From the NCBI GenBank assembly GCA_910890315.1, contig CAJVGD010000016.1, positions 62,001-126,000 on the forward strand: DNA of 64,000 nucleotides. Reading direction: 5' to 3'. Source of the DNA: Serendipita indica DSM 11827 (lineage: Eukaryota; Basidiomycota; Agaricomycetes; Sebacinales; Serendipitaceae). Shown one piece after another: positions 11,435-26,050 of this stretch. The notes under the pieces were generated by a model. It saw nothing but the letters and a program-made list of their open reading frames with translations. It did no database searches and was not told the origin of the DNA. Positions within the stretch are counted from its first letter, which is position 1, and every line of letters begins with the position of its first letter. The position numbers and the translations under genes are program-made.

Positions 11435-14400
11435 TCAGCTGTTGGATCCAGCGCCAAGCGGCATACTGAATCTCTTCAGGCCTTTGCCGAGCCACGTCCC
11501 GCCTTTTTCCTTCTCATTCTGTCGTGCCGTGGATGGTAACTGGGTATTTGGCACTTCAGCTGATCGTCTTGGCGAGGGATCTCTTGAACGCGACGCCGTC
11601 GATGGCGCGCTGCTCTTGGGTGGCCCTAGGTAGGAAGCGGGCTCGGCTGCAAGCGGCAGACTTTCGCGAGAGTGCATGCCTGATGGTCCAGCACCTGGCG
11701 GTAGACCCAGGCCCATTACGCCCAGCCCAGTCGAAAGGTCGTGATACGGCACGTTGGAGCCCGGATTTCTCGAGCCCATGGTGAACCCTTGCTCTCGATA
11801 AGCACCGGAAGAGTTGGCTGCATTCATCCGCGGTGTCCCAGCGTCATATCCATATCTTTCGTCCTCCCTCCGAGAACTCGTTCGACCGTACAGTCCTGGA
11901 CGAATGTCCCTGCTGGATGCACTTTCATACCCGGTATCCCCCGGTCGATACCTCTCATCTTCGTCCCTTCGCCGTCTCCAATCGCCATAACCAGAGCCCT
12001 CTCTCTCACTGTCCTCGTGAAAATCGTGACCACGCTCCCGGGCCTTGAGGGCCTCTCTTTCCCGAGCTAGCTGCAGTTCCCTTCGCTTCAACTCGAGCTC
12101 ACGTTCTTGTAGCTCCAGCTCGGACATTCGCACGTCGTAAGATGGCCCTGCCCCCATATGAGACGGCATGGAAGGATACTGGCGTCGATCCATCATATCC
12201 GTGGGCTTTCTCCCAGGGGTCGCAGCAGCGAAAGATGATCCAAACTCGTCGACAGAGTTGCGAGTCAACGGCGTCCGTAATGGTAGATTATCGCCGTTAC
12301 GACTCGAGTTGTCGGTCAGCCCTCTCCCAAGTGGAGGTGGGCTAATGGGAAATCCAGGACGCGGATAACGTGAATCGTACTCGAGTGGGCCCTCAATTGG
12401 GGTGAATCGGCTTGCCATATCCGATACTTTCCCTCCCTCTCTATCCCGACCAGAGAACGTCTCTCTTCGAGCGCTCGGAGGCATAGTAGGAGGTGGCGAC
12501 GCGGCATTATATCGATCGCGCATAGCAGCTACCAAGCTACCACTACTGGCCGTCGAGTCTATACTCCTCGTACGACCCATCGCTCGACCAGCATAAGATG
12601 TAGGGGCGTGTGGCAGGTTCGGGTGCGCTTGTGGCATGGGTGGAGTACCTTGTTGGGTAGTTGAATGTGCCGCAAATATCGGTGTAGGGGATGCGATCTC
12701 GACTGGCGATTGAGGTGTGGGTTTGCCGGCAGCTGGAAAGTAGGCACCAAGCTCTCCTCGCGTCTTCGTTGGAGATATTGGCCTTATGCTCGTCTGGACG
12801 AGATCCGGCTTTGGAGCATTGGAGGCTAGAGATTCTCCAGCTGGGTGTGAGCTACTTGTTGGGTCTCGTGCGGTGGGTGAGGTAGTCTGCAAGTTCGGCT
12901 CTTTGAAATCAGAATCACCAGACACCGTGTCTTTGGCGGACGTCCCGTTCGAGGAATGAGTAGTATCTGTCTTCGTTGTGTCTGTGGTTGCTGTGGTCCT
13001 TGTCGTCCCGCTGCTCTTGGTGGCCTTTACAGTATCATGTTTATCATCGGAAGCAGCCTTCGTCTCCGTCCCTAGCGGTGGCTTCGTACCGTCCTTATTG
13101 GCGCCAGCAGGTTTTGGCTCTGGCATCTTTGGTTTCGTTGGCTCAACAATGGTGTCAGGCTTCTGGGCTCCATCTTGCGGGTGTCGTGTCGTGTCGTCAG
13201 CAGAAGACCTTAGTTCTTTTGCAATCGTCTCTAAAACATCGTGGGAATTCGTTACAGGTTTCGAAAGGGGGGCTTTTGCAGAGTCTTGCCTAGTGTTTGT
13301 CGGTAAGCCTGTCTCTCCGGTAGCAGATGTGAGTGGTTCTGAGCTTTGGGTTCTAGTAGTTGCATAAGGGGATTGAGGTGCTTCGATAGGACTTGTTGCA
13401 GGCGGAATCACAGGGTGTCCTGCCGGGCTAGTCTCCTGGATTGGCAAGCTGAGAGGTAATTCAACGACAGCTCCACCCCTCCAGCCAGCTTCCACATAGC
13501 TTCTACTCTCGCCCAACGCTCCTATGTTACCCGCGCAACGGCGCAGCAAATCGCAAGTCTTCATCCACTGAGCATCTGCGATGCGTCCCACACTACCCGA
13601 CATAGTATAGAGTGCAGTGACGTGACGACTGGACGTAAACAACGCGTGCTGGTGCTTTGCACTGTTGACTGAGGCGGAGACGGTCGACAATAGTGCTGAG
13701 TAGGAATCAAGTGAAGGACCAGAAGGGCTTGACGCGACACCTTTTCTCGCCTTCTTCTCGTATGCTTGCCCTTTGTAACTACATCAAAATACGAAATATC
13801 GAGGGAAAAGAATGCGAACCTGCGGCTTTGATCTTCGCGTTTGCGGCGGCGGTGTATTCGTCAAGGGCTTTGTCTTCCTTCTGAATAAGTCGTCAACAAG
13901 TTGTCCCATAGCAAATTGATAGTGTACCTTTAGCTTCTTAATCCATTTCTTCAACTCCTGCGTGCAAGTTTCATATTCTCGTTCGACCAACTTGGAAAAC
14001 TTGGAGTCGACATCTTGGACAGAGTCAAATATAAGCGACGAGGTAATGAATACGGTGCCTGGAACGACTATCAGCACCCATTGCAGCACAAGGCCACTGT
14101 CCTTACTGGGCCACTCAACGCTCTCCGGACTGCCGTTACGCTTAAGACCGCCTGCGTCTCTGAATGCTTTAACCTGAGAGATACCGTTCATGAGTGGATG
14201 GATCCACAAATGGTGGGCCATTACGGACCAATTTCTTATCCAATGAGACGAGGCCTTGCCAGAGTTGTGTATAGTCGTACAACAGCGAGACGAGGCCCTC
14301 GAGAGCCTTTAACGACTTGTCTATGTCTGACCGCTCGAGGAGAATCTGAGATGAGGAGACATTCGCCAAGGATGTGGCCGGGGATGTCTCTGCGACAGGC

Positions 14401-14450
14401 GACTGAGGGCTAGACGCGCTAAAGCCAGGTGGAACAAGACTTGTCGCCAT
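11435..14450 (-). CDS. Ivy1-like BAR-domain protein with long disordered tail
   Basis: The N-terminal 250 or so residues look like the BAR/IMD fold of the Ivy1 group, which binds phosphoinositides and curved vacuolar or endosomal membranes. Exons joined by four short introns read KSLKALEGLVSLLYDYTQLWQ, then VKAFRDAGGLKRN, then DVDSKFSKLVEREYETCTQELKKWIKKLK, KEDKALDEYTAAANAKIKAAG and YKGQAYEKKARK, a run of amphipathic helices with heptad spacing. The last exon is over 2 kb and almost wholly Ser/Thr/Pro-rich, with a charged coiled-coil patch (ELELQERELELKRREL) near residue 750. The protein ends GLKRFSMPLGAGSNS at 11435. The start ATG at 14450 gives MATSLVPPGFSASSPQSP. The BAR call is by pattern only; another BAR subfamily is possible. 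The Cef1 gene starts 227 bp away, divergently. Confidence 0.65.
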
Positions 14451-14677
14451 TCGTCGCGCTCTTAGATAACTTGGAAAGCCTAATGCCGTACAATTGTCTG
14501 TGGGCGGAGTATGTGGGTGGGTACAAGCAACTTGGCCTTGACCAACGCCAACATTTCATTGTCGACGAGGGCCAACAATCACTCAAGGGCTCAGAGCTTG
14601 GGAGATTGGCTGTCTATATTCACAAGCAGGTCGCAGAACATTAGTAGCCTAGTATTGGTAGCATTAAAGACATCGTA

Positions 14678-17603
<2,926 letters not shown>

Positions 17604-18187
17604 GACTTCTGTATGAACACGGTCTAACAAGCGATGTTACACATTTAACAGTATTCGGCGTCGTTGGCAACACTTTAGCAACAGCCACTTGTTCAGATAT
17701 GGCCCAACTGAGGAATATGGCAACTGATGATTCTTGCGAACCACCTTTGTAGTTGAGATGCAGAGAGCAATCCGTTGTTTACCCATGTGTCGCGTGACAG
17801 ATTGCCCAGGGTCAAAGCTGGAGTCTACATTGTCCGGTGATCGGCGCGTTGTTCTGGCAAATTTGTCTCATTGGCATTCATTGGTTCTGTATGAGGTATA
17901 TGCTGACAGTCTCCGTCACATCTGTCTTTGGATGGGCCTGTGGGAACGATCTCTGCACCAGGGGGCACGGATTTCCCGAAGACATTTGCACATTCAACGT
18001 CCAATCAGTTCTCAGATTGTGTTGTCGAAGATACCTTTGAAGCTCGGATGGATTCTTCTCAGGTCCTGAAAACATGAATCAGACGCATTGCTTATGCGAT
18101 GCTCATCCCCTTACAATTGCAGCATTGTCCCACAACGTTGAACACTATTGGAGAAATGAGTATAATCATTGCTGAAAACAAATTTGC
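17604..18187. other. Convergent intergenic region after CEF1
   Basis: This 584-bp stretch lies between the ends of CEF1 (plus) and the orphan gene (minus). A 336-nt plus-strand open frame at 17734-18069 has no recognisable motif and poor coding character. I see no supported gene; 3' UTRs are expected. Confidence 0.4.
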
Positions 18188-19005
18188 TCACCTAGGGCGA
18201 AACCAGGTCTTTAGTTTTGCTTCGTGTTCCACAAAAGACTCGAAAGAGAGTGGCGGCATAAGGGAGGGAAGATGCTTTATCTTCCGTTGAGGATTTTGCA
18301 GTGATCGTTTCCCCTTCTTGGTCGCAATAGTATCGTCTAGAGGTTGCTGACTCCATTCGCGTGGAAGAAATTTAACATGCCGGAGCTTCCCATTGGATCG
18401 CCGCTTGACTGGACTAGGCTTTGCGTCACTTTCCATTGCATTCATGGTCCCATGACTACTTGTGGGCTTCCAACGTGCATGCAGAGATGGGACGACAGTT
18501 TCAGAGGTATCGATGCTGGGACTGCCAATGGTGCGGATATGCTGAATCCGACGTTGGATTCTCTCCTTTTGCAGATCTTTTGCGTCCTCTTTGTTCGACT
18601 TCTGACCTCGTACACGATGTGGCCGCTTGCGTATAGCTTTGTCGTTCACACTGGGAGTCTTTAGGAATTGATCGACGGTAACCTCTCTTTCTTCTAACTC
18701 ATATTCATGGGAAACACCCCGAACAACCGCTGAAAATTGAGTGGTCGAGGTAGGTAGGACAGGGTTGTTTGCCACATTGCCTGTGAATTCTTCGCAAGTA
18801 TTGCGACGAGTTGAAGACTTGCCATCACCATAAAATGTTTTATTATCCTGCGCAATCGTCTCTTCCATGCCACCCGTGGGATGATAGTAACCTAAACTGG
18901 GATCCACGGCCCTGCGACGCGTCCGCTTGCGTGACTATAGAGTTTAGAAGATGATAAATATCTCTGAGAGGGCGACCTTACAACGAAAGAGTCTTCGTCA
19001 TCCAT
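18188..19005 (-). CDS. Uncharacterised small basic protein
   Basis: I do not recognise this protein. The first exon, MDDEDSFV (ATG at 19005), is joined by a clean GTAAGG-TAG intron to SRKRTRRRAVDPSLGYYHPTGG, and the second exon stays open for 240 codons to a TGA at 18188-18190. It is basic and Ser/Arg-rich, with an early SRKRTRRR cluster and later RKRPHRVRGQK that could be nuclear signals. A short helix-like segment (KEDAKDLQKERIQRRIQHIR) is the most ordered part. The C-terminus SFESFVEHEAKLKTWFRPR looks conserved by composition. No membrane segment or signal peptide is seen. A nuclear or nucleolar role is a guess from charge alone. Confidence 0.55.
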
Positions 19006-19507
19006 CCCTGCTGCAAATCGCCAAGTGGTGACCGAGTTTAAGCTTGCACGTCAGGTGTAACCTTGTAAACCTATACCATTGAAAGTTATTTATTTCACAA
19101 TTACACGTTTGGGAAAGGTCGACAATCAGACTAGAAACGGGAAAGTTGTTTGTCGTAGCCTATTACACGACCAGAGGGTAGAAGGATCGACCAAGAGAGA
19201 TGGATAAAGATTGAGAAATGACAGTTCCGGTGGTAGCACACGAGGGACAAGGGAATACGACCCAGGCCGCTCCCCAACTCTTGCCGCGCTAGCTACGAGC
19301 AAGAGCCAAGACAGCGCGGTCACAACAGGCGAAATAGATTTTGATACGTAATCGACGTATCTGGATATTGTAATGGCTACCGCTTCTTCGAGGGGACCTG
19401 CGCTTTATGGCGATTCGCAAAATACACCTAGCTCCCCGTGTGTAGCACAAGGTTACGGGACGGTGCAACAGCAGATCTGGTGCACAAAGTGTTATGGCCT
19501 CGGTTCT
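19006..19507. other. Intergenic region between orphan gene and sugar transporter 1
   Basis: This 502-bp stretch contains the upstream region of the orphan gene (minus) and the 3' side of transporter copy 1. The minus-strand frame at 19126-19323 shows no motif. I see nothing else in it. Confidence 0.4.
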
Positions 19508-21899
19508 TCACCAAGGACGATCGGGTGAGTCGTTTCTGCGATACTTAAGGACCTCCTTTTGCTGTATTGAATAGTTTGTATCCGCCGACATGGGCCGCCA
19601 GTCAGAGTCGTCTCGCTCTGTGACAATGGTTGGGACCATCGAGTTGTGGCGAGAGAGTGAGAGCTCGACGTCTTCCGACTTGGGCTGGTATCCGCCATAG
19701 TGATGACGAGACTGGGTGACGGCGTCGTGGCCAACGTTGGCAATATTGTCAATCTGTTGCTGGCCATCGAAGATGGCGGCAGTCTCCTCCAGAGTCTTGC
19801 CCTTGGTCTCGACGAGGAAGAGGAAGATGTATGCCAACTCAAAGGCAAGAAACGCGCAATAAACGAGGTACTGAAAAAAACGTGAGCAAAGCGTAGAGAA
19901 GAGGAAGGTGGACATACATATTTCCATCCGAGCCGCTTCAGGGCGGTTGGGTTGACATACTGGTTGGTTGTGATACCGATACAGATAGTAAAATTCTGAA
20001 AATTATTGGCCAACCATACTTGGGGATGAAAGAGGAAACAATATACCATAAGAGCAAAGCCTCGAGCTCGAATGCCAAACGGCAGAATCTCGACGGTGTA
20101 GGCGACCAACATGGGAGTATACGCTATGTATTTGGTCAGCTACTATCCAAAGAAAAGTCGCTGCGTGTTGCTCACCGATACTGTACGTCAAATAGAATAG
20201 GGGAATCATGGCAATCACCGCGTTGGCAGCATCACGATTGCCGCGTGTCTGGAAGAGAGCGGCGGCAAGGGTCCACATTCCGAATGTTACCAACATGCCC
20301 GCATTTGAGGTCAAGAACAGCGGACGACGTCCAATCTTATCGACGAGAAGAGCGGCGGCTACGAGAGTTTTAGGAAAGAAGTCTTGCCACGAGAAACAAC
20401 GCACTAATGGCGACGAAGAAGTTCCAGATCTGAAGGGCGCCATTGATCAAGCTAACGGTCCCTGGATCTTCCACGCCTACGCCTTTGAATACGTCCTTGA
20501 TCTTGGAGAGGTTCAGGCGATGAGTATGGGTAAGAAAGACGACGTACATAGTAGCTGACGAGACCGTTGCCGGACCATTGGGAGAAAAAGCCGATAGCAA
20601 GGACGATGCGCATGCGACGACGATTACCAGGCGTTTTGAATAGCTGGAGGTAGGAGCTCGACTTGGAGACGTCGCGTTCGATGCTGAGAGCTTCACGGAT
20701 CTGACCATAGGTAAAGTAGACGAGGGGATCACGTTCGCGGTTGTTGGCATGATATTTCGCCAAGATGGCAATAGCCTCTCCATCGCGACCTTTGGCGACG
20801 AGCCAGCTATCGCAATAATGTCAGCCAGCGGTCCGAGACGTATTGGAGATTCGATCGTGGTCGTCGAGGTGAAGAGGTGGAGGGCAGTGAAGGACGTACC
20901 GAGGAGACTCCGGGATAAACCAGATGAGGATTGCCTGGAGGAAAGACGGAGCAGCTTGGAGAATAGACGGGATTCTACCAAAATTGCGTTAATGAAAGGG
21001 CCGGGGTTGAATATTGGACAAGCTGAGACTGACCTCCATGCCCACGTGGAACCAGTGAGTGTCTTGAGGGTCGCATAAGTCACCCAGGCTGAGATGATCG
21101 AGCCGATATACCAGCTACTGTTGTACATGGCGGTGACTGTCGCCGAGGTCAGCTCGCGTGCAGTGTGGAGACGTGGGGGGATGAATCTTACTCGGGGCAC
21201 GCTGGGTCGGATACGCGAGCTCTGTCACCAAAAGAGGTGCAGAATTGGTCGCTAGACACAGACCAACACCGACTATGGATAAAGAGTCAGTGGCGAGGGC
21301 ATCTGGACCGAGTGCAACTGACCGAGCATACGCGAAGCGACAAAGTGCACTGTACCGGAAGCTAGTGCTTGTAGGATGACACCTCCACACATAATAGCAG
21401 ATCCTAGGCAAAGTGTCCGTCGTCGTCCAAGACCATCACTGAGCCACGGGGCAAACGGCAAGCCCTGGAGAAGAGAATGAGACGTGAGGGATATTTTGAC
21501 CAGTGATACGCACGATGAGAGCTCCAAAGGTCTGAGCAGCGACCATCATGCCTCTGGTTTCCTCCGAGGGCTTGTGGAAGTCGCGGTCCCATTCGGGCAT
21601 GATCTGGATGCCTGTTCGGTCATGAGCATACGTATTTTAAAATTATTTTGAGGAGTGTTGACCATTGAGAACAGAGCTATCGTAGCCATTGATAGCACTG
21701 GAGCCGAGGTGAGCGAGGACGAGGTCCAAAAATCAAGCAAGCATACCTGGTGAGGAGGACAAGAGCAATACAAATATTGAGTTTCCTGATACCTGTGGAC
21801 CAAGAAAAATATGAGCAAGATTTTTTAAGGACGGTCAAAGTGCTGACCCCTATTCTTCCACCAGGGCCCAGTCCATACGACATCGGCAATATTCTCCAT
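19508..21899 (-). CDS. MFS sugar transporter, tandem copy 1
   Basis: This is a sugar/H+ symporter of the major facilitator superfamily, nearest in pattern to the fungal lactose-permease/hexose transporter branch. The start MENIADVVWTGPWWKNRG leads through about nine short introns to LNICIALVLL, a first helix with NGYDSSVLNG. Further marks are: LSDGLGRRRTL (loop 2-3); VASRMLVGVGLCL; ELAYPTQRAP; WFIPESPRWL; QWSGNGLVSYY in helix 7; VDKIGRRPLFL (second signature); YTVEILPFGIRARG (PESPR-like site in loop 10-11); and VETKGKTLEETAAIFDG at the end. A cytosolic Ser-rich tail ends DSPDRPW. All twelve helices and signature motifs are accounted for, so it looks functional. Copies 2 and 3 lie directly upstream in the same orientation; this copy is the most diverged of the three. 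Its substrate cannot be told from sequence. Confidence 0.92.
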
Positions 21900-21928
21900 G
21901 ATCTACAGACACTCAAAGATAACGGTGG

Positions 21929-21934
21929 TTTATA
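21929..21934 (-). promoter_or_regulatory. Possible TATA box of transporter copy 1
   Basis: TATAAA on the minus strand lies 30 nt before the ATG. It is correctly oriented, but so close to the start that the 5' UTR would be nearly absent, so it may be a chance match. Confidence 0.25.
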
Positions 21935-21968
21935 AGAAGCTCGCTGGGAGCTAACAAGCGGGCGGAAT

Positions 21969-21974
21969 GCGGGG
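21969..21974 (+). promoter_or_regulatory. GCGGGG box upstream of transporter copy 1
   Basis: The hexamer GCGGGG fits the Mig1/CreA consensus SYGGRG and sits in a G-rich run about 70 nt before the ATG. Similar boxes stand before the other two copies. Carbon-catabolite control is an inference. Confidence 0.3.
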
Positions 21975-22780
21975 GGGAGACACAGAGGGAAGAAGAGGGG
22001 ACAGGATGAGCGTCTGGAGGCGCGCCAACTTAAGTATAAAGTTGTACTACACATGCCAGGCACACCTTTTCTGGCGTCCGAGATCACACCGGGCTGGAGA
22101 TTGTGCACCGAAGGACACACTTGATTGTCAGCCTGGCACGGCTCACACGTCCCACATCATCCACTGCAAATTACCGTGATGCATAAAGTGCGCTGAGATA
22201 CCGAGACATTTCGGCCCAGATGCACGAGCCAATGCGCGGAGAAACTGACCTCCGAGACATCGCCGCTCCCTCGCCAGTTTATCCGTTGGGGACTCGAGGG
22301 TGATACTCAAGGGTGCAAACGAATAAGCCTCACAGGTGCGCGGATGGTTTCATCTCATGTCGCAAGTGCACGTTAGCTTAGAGAGAGCTCGGAGGGGCAG
22401 AAGGCATCCTCTTGGTACCCCCCGGAGATTGCCGTCCTCTATGACCAGAAGCTGAACAGATCGCTCCGAATGGCTCATAGAACATTTTCCGAATTCGTAT
22501 TGACCACGGGGAGGACTAGCCCCCCCCCATCGTCCGAAAAGGAGCCTGTCTCTGACCTTGTGGCCATCCAATTATGGGCCGAATTGGCCCTGTTAGGCAG
22601 TTGCCATTGAACACGATTGGCCAGGGGGTGCTATATCCAATTATCAGCTGCTGCCCATCGGCACTTATATCGGTCTCGGCACCTCGCAACGCCACGTTTT
22701 ACGCCCCGCCCCGGACCTGTCGATTGCCACCGACGTTCTCTGTGAAGTTTTCTTGGACTGACGTATTTTGAACTGTGAAA

Positions 22781-22798
22781 CCCACCGTAAAAGGTGGG
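22781..22798. repeat. Short perfect inverted repeat (hairpin)
   Basis: CCCACC and GGTGGG flank a 6-nt loop GTAAAA. It lies between transporter copies 1 and 2, roughly 0.5 kb beyond the 3' end of copy 2. No function can be assigned. Confidence 0.45.
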
Positions 22799-23278
22799 CT
22801 TGACATTCTCCTCTTAGTCAAATAATGGTACATTGGCGTGCAGAAGGCAACTAACCTCGGCGACCTCCTCTCCTACTGGGGAATCAATCACCCACACGTC
22901 CAGGCACACCCAGTCTCAGGGGGAGCCAAGTTCTGGGAAATCCTCGCAGCGCCTCTTAGTTCATGACCTGCCATCACACCCGTCGTCCAGTCGACGATCT
23001 TTCACACAAATTCGACAGGTTTACAATCATGCTATTAGATTTAAATCACAGATCCCCAAATAACAGGCGCAAGATGCCCTCGTAAGTCACCTTGCGATAT
23101 ACAAAAACGAACAGACGGAGAATCCCGTCATTCCGGAGAAGAAAGGCAAGTAGATAGTTACGAACAGATATAGATTATTGTCAACAGATCCCGATCCCCT
23201 CGAACGAGGGGGAGGGGAGTGAGTACAACTGGTACAGATGACCCTTACATATGATAGGCAGTGAATCCAGCAATGTTT

Positions 23279-25534
23279 TCATCTCCAAGACTTGAGAGGA
23301 ACCGGACTTGAGGGTGTAGACGCCTCGAAAGTCTTTGTGATGCTGGCATTGGTACTGTTGCGCGATTCTGCGCGCGCTCCATAAACTCCACCGCCTCCAA
23401 TCGCATTCTCCTCTGAGCCGGCTGTGCGTGTATTTGAGTCACGGCGTGACATTGCGAGCTCCATGCCGCCGTCGGCGACAATGGTCGTCTTTTCCATTGG
23501 GCGGTATCGATGGCCGCGTTGGTGAGCCGCTTCATTTCCAACGTTTTCAATGTTCTGTACGACCTCTTTGCCATCGAACAATGCAGCCGTCTCTTCCAGT
23601 GTCTTTCCTTTGGTCTCGACGAGGAAGAGGAAGATGTAGACGAGTTCGAAAAAGAGCCAGCAGCAGTAGACAATGTCCAACTTCCAGCCAAGTGCCTTGA
23701 GCGCAATTGGGTTGACGAATTGGTTCGTCGTGATGCCAATTCCGACCGTCAAGTTCTGAGCACGCCGTGAGCATCGAGCAAGCCCCCCCAGTTAAGAATG
23801 CAAACACGAACCATCATGGCGAATCCACGAGCACGAATACTATACGGAAGAATCTCGACGGTATACGAGACGAGCATGGGAGTATAGGCTTAGACGGCCC
23901 ATCAGCTGCACGTTCGGTAGAAAGCGACAGAGGGTAAACTCACCAATGCTATACGTGAGGAAGTAGATAGGGATCATGGCAATGCTCGCGTTTGCCGCGG
24001 GGCGGTTCTCCTGAGTCGTCCAGAGCGCAGTGGTGATTGTCCAGCAGATGAAGACGACGACCATGCCAGCGTTGGACATGAGGAATAGCGGTCGACGCCC
24101 GACCTTGTCCACGAGCATAGCAGCCGCTGTTTGTGCATGAGTACAAGACTTGGGTACCAAAGCAGCGGGCACTCACTGACTGCGACAAAGAGGCACCAGA
24201 TTTGAATACCCCCATTGATCAGTGCTCTGGTAGAAGCCACTGACACGCCCACGTTTTCGAGGACAGGATCAAGCTAATGGAATCAGGGCATGTGAGATGA
24301 AACACCGATATATTCAGAGGGGATGGACGTACGTAGTAACTGACAAGGCCGTTGCCAGACCACTGGGAGAAGAAGCCAAGGGCGAGGACGATACGCATAC
24401 GGCGCAAGTTACCTGCCGACTTGAAGAGAGTCAGGTAGCTCGTTGTCTGATTGATCTGGCGTTCGATGGCCAAAGCTTCACGAATTTGGCCATATGTGAA
24501 ATAGACCAAAGGATCCCGCTCTCGACCGTTGGCGTGGTACTTTGCCAGAATGGCGATCGCTTCTTGGTCCTAGAGGCTGCTCAGTGTGTGATGCTTCGAA
24601 GTCGGAGAAGTGTCTCACCCGGCCTTTGGCGGTGAGCCATCTGATGATACAGCTTATTAGCATCCCATTCAAGATGAGACAGAGTAAATAAACACACGTA
24701 CCTTGGACTCTCTGGGATGAATAGAACAGCGATTCCCATGAAGACGGCAGGGACGGATTGGAAGAGACAGGGTAATCGCCACATCCAGATTGAGCCAGTC
24801 AACGTCCGGAGGGTCGCATAGCACACCCAAGCGGAGATGATAGATCCAAAATACCACACGGTATTGTAGAGGGCAGTAATAGATCCACGTTGTGTAGGAT
24901 ACGCTAGTTCTGTGGTCAGGACGGGCGCGGCGTTCGTGATAAGAGTAATTCCGAGTCCAACTGTTGACAGGTGAGTTCAAAAACAGAGGCAGCACAGCAA
25001 GCGACACGCACTGAGACCACGAGAGGCAATAAAATGACCGACGTTGGCGGATAGAGCCTGCAGAATAGCACCACCAGCAATGATAAAAGCACCGATGGAG
25101 AGGGTTTTGCGACGGCCAATACCATCGCTGACATAGGGCGCGATGGGGAGCATCTGCAAACTGGTGAGTACTAGACAAGAGGCTATGGGATAGACGTACG
25201 ATGAGACCTCCAAAGTTCTGAGCAGCACTCATGAAACCGAGAGTCGAGCCATCCGGAGAATTGAAGTGTTTCTTAAACTCGGGAAGGATTTGGAGGCCTT
25301 AGGAGGGGCCGTCAGCAGACGTCGACCAGTAGCACAAGGAGCAGCTCACCGTTGAGAACAGAGGAATCGTAACCATTTACAGCGCTTGCAAGGATGACGA
25401 GCGCAAGGCAGAAGTTGAGGTTGCGGATACCTGGATTGGAGATGGTAAGAGGGCTGTGAACGGATATTAGAGATTCAATTACCTCTATTTGTCCACCAGG
25501 GACCTTTATGGACGACTTCTGCAATGTTCTCCAT
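23279..25534 (-). CDS. MFS sugar transporter, tandem copy 2
   Basis: This second sugar transporter of the tandem group has the same intron-exon plan as copy 1. It starts MENIAEVVHKGPWWTNRG at 25534 and continues LNFCLALVILASAVNGYDSSVLNG. Signatures in order: VSDGIGRRKTL, ASRGLVGLGITL, ELAYPTQRGS, LFIPESPRWL, DPLVYFTYGQIREALAIER (central loop), FFSQWSGNGLVSYY, VDKVGRRPLFLMSNAG, YTVEILPYSIRARG and VETKGKTLEETAALFDG. The tail carries EVVQNIENVGNEAAHQ and a variable Ser-rich end ...PVPLKSWR. No break was found, so it looks intact. It is clearly closer to copy 3 than to copy 1, including in the helix 8-9 stretch SNAGMVVVFICWTITTALW, which is identical in copies 2 and 3. A more recent duplication gave rise to this pair. 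Confidence 0.92.
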
Positions 25535-26050
25535 GAAAGAGGAGAGTGCGGGGGGAAAGAGGGGAACAGAGGGAGCTGGGGCATGGTCACCGATTGGACT
25601 GTCCTTTTTACATCCCTTGGAGAATGACGAGGCCGCCTCAGGCACAAACTACGGTGACCAAGGTGTATGTCCACCACCTGCCATGGTGCAATGATGGTCC
25701 CCCCGACCAAGCCTCGGGAGCTCAGGGCGCGCCCTGGGACGCCTTCTGGAACCTGATAACGCACCTTTTGCTCCTATAAACATTCTCCAACGATTTCCAG
25801 CGAATTTACACGAGATTGACCGTGGCCGAGCATTCCGGCGTTTGAAGGCTTCGAGGAAACCACCGAGGATGGCCATCACAAACCCGACATTTGACAGGCC
25901 CTCGAAAGTTGAAATAGCTGGGAAACAGAATTCACCTGGCTGATACGCTAAACGCTTAATAGTCATGCCGCCCGCGGCGCCCTCTGTCAGTGCCTGGAAA
26001 GTCGTCCTCGAGATTCAAATCCTGCTGCATGTACATGTGGAAGATGATTT
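25535..26050. other. Intergenic region between transporter copies 2 and 3
   Basis: This 516-bp stretch holds the upstream region of copy 2 and the 3' side of copy 3. Apart from the G-rich leader box next to the copy 2 ATG, I see nothing in it. Confidence 0.4.
25548..25553 (+). promoter_or_regulatory. GCGGGG box upstream of transporter copy 2
   Basis: GCGGGG lies 14 nt before the ATG of copy 2 within a purine-rich run (pyrimidine-rich on the coding strand). It could be a Mig1/CreA-type site or simply part of a conserved C-rich leader. Confidence 0.3.

Larger units (their letters stand above)
21900..23278. other. Intergenic region between transporter copies 1 and 2
   Basis: This 1.4-kb stretch is the longest spacer among the tandem transporters. 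It holds the copy 1 promoter, with a GCGGGG box and a possible TATA, and a short perfect hairpin near 22781-22798. Open frames such as 22350-22571 (minus) have no motif. I see no supported gene. Confidence 0.5.

Noticed and set aside
17734-18069. Plus-strand open frame after CEF1
   Set aside because: It has no motif, many Cys and Trp codons as in chance frames, and lies in a convergent 3' region.
22350-22571. Minus-strand 73-codon frame in the transporter spacer
   Set aside because: It is short, has no recognisable motif and no splice extension. I treat it as chance.
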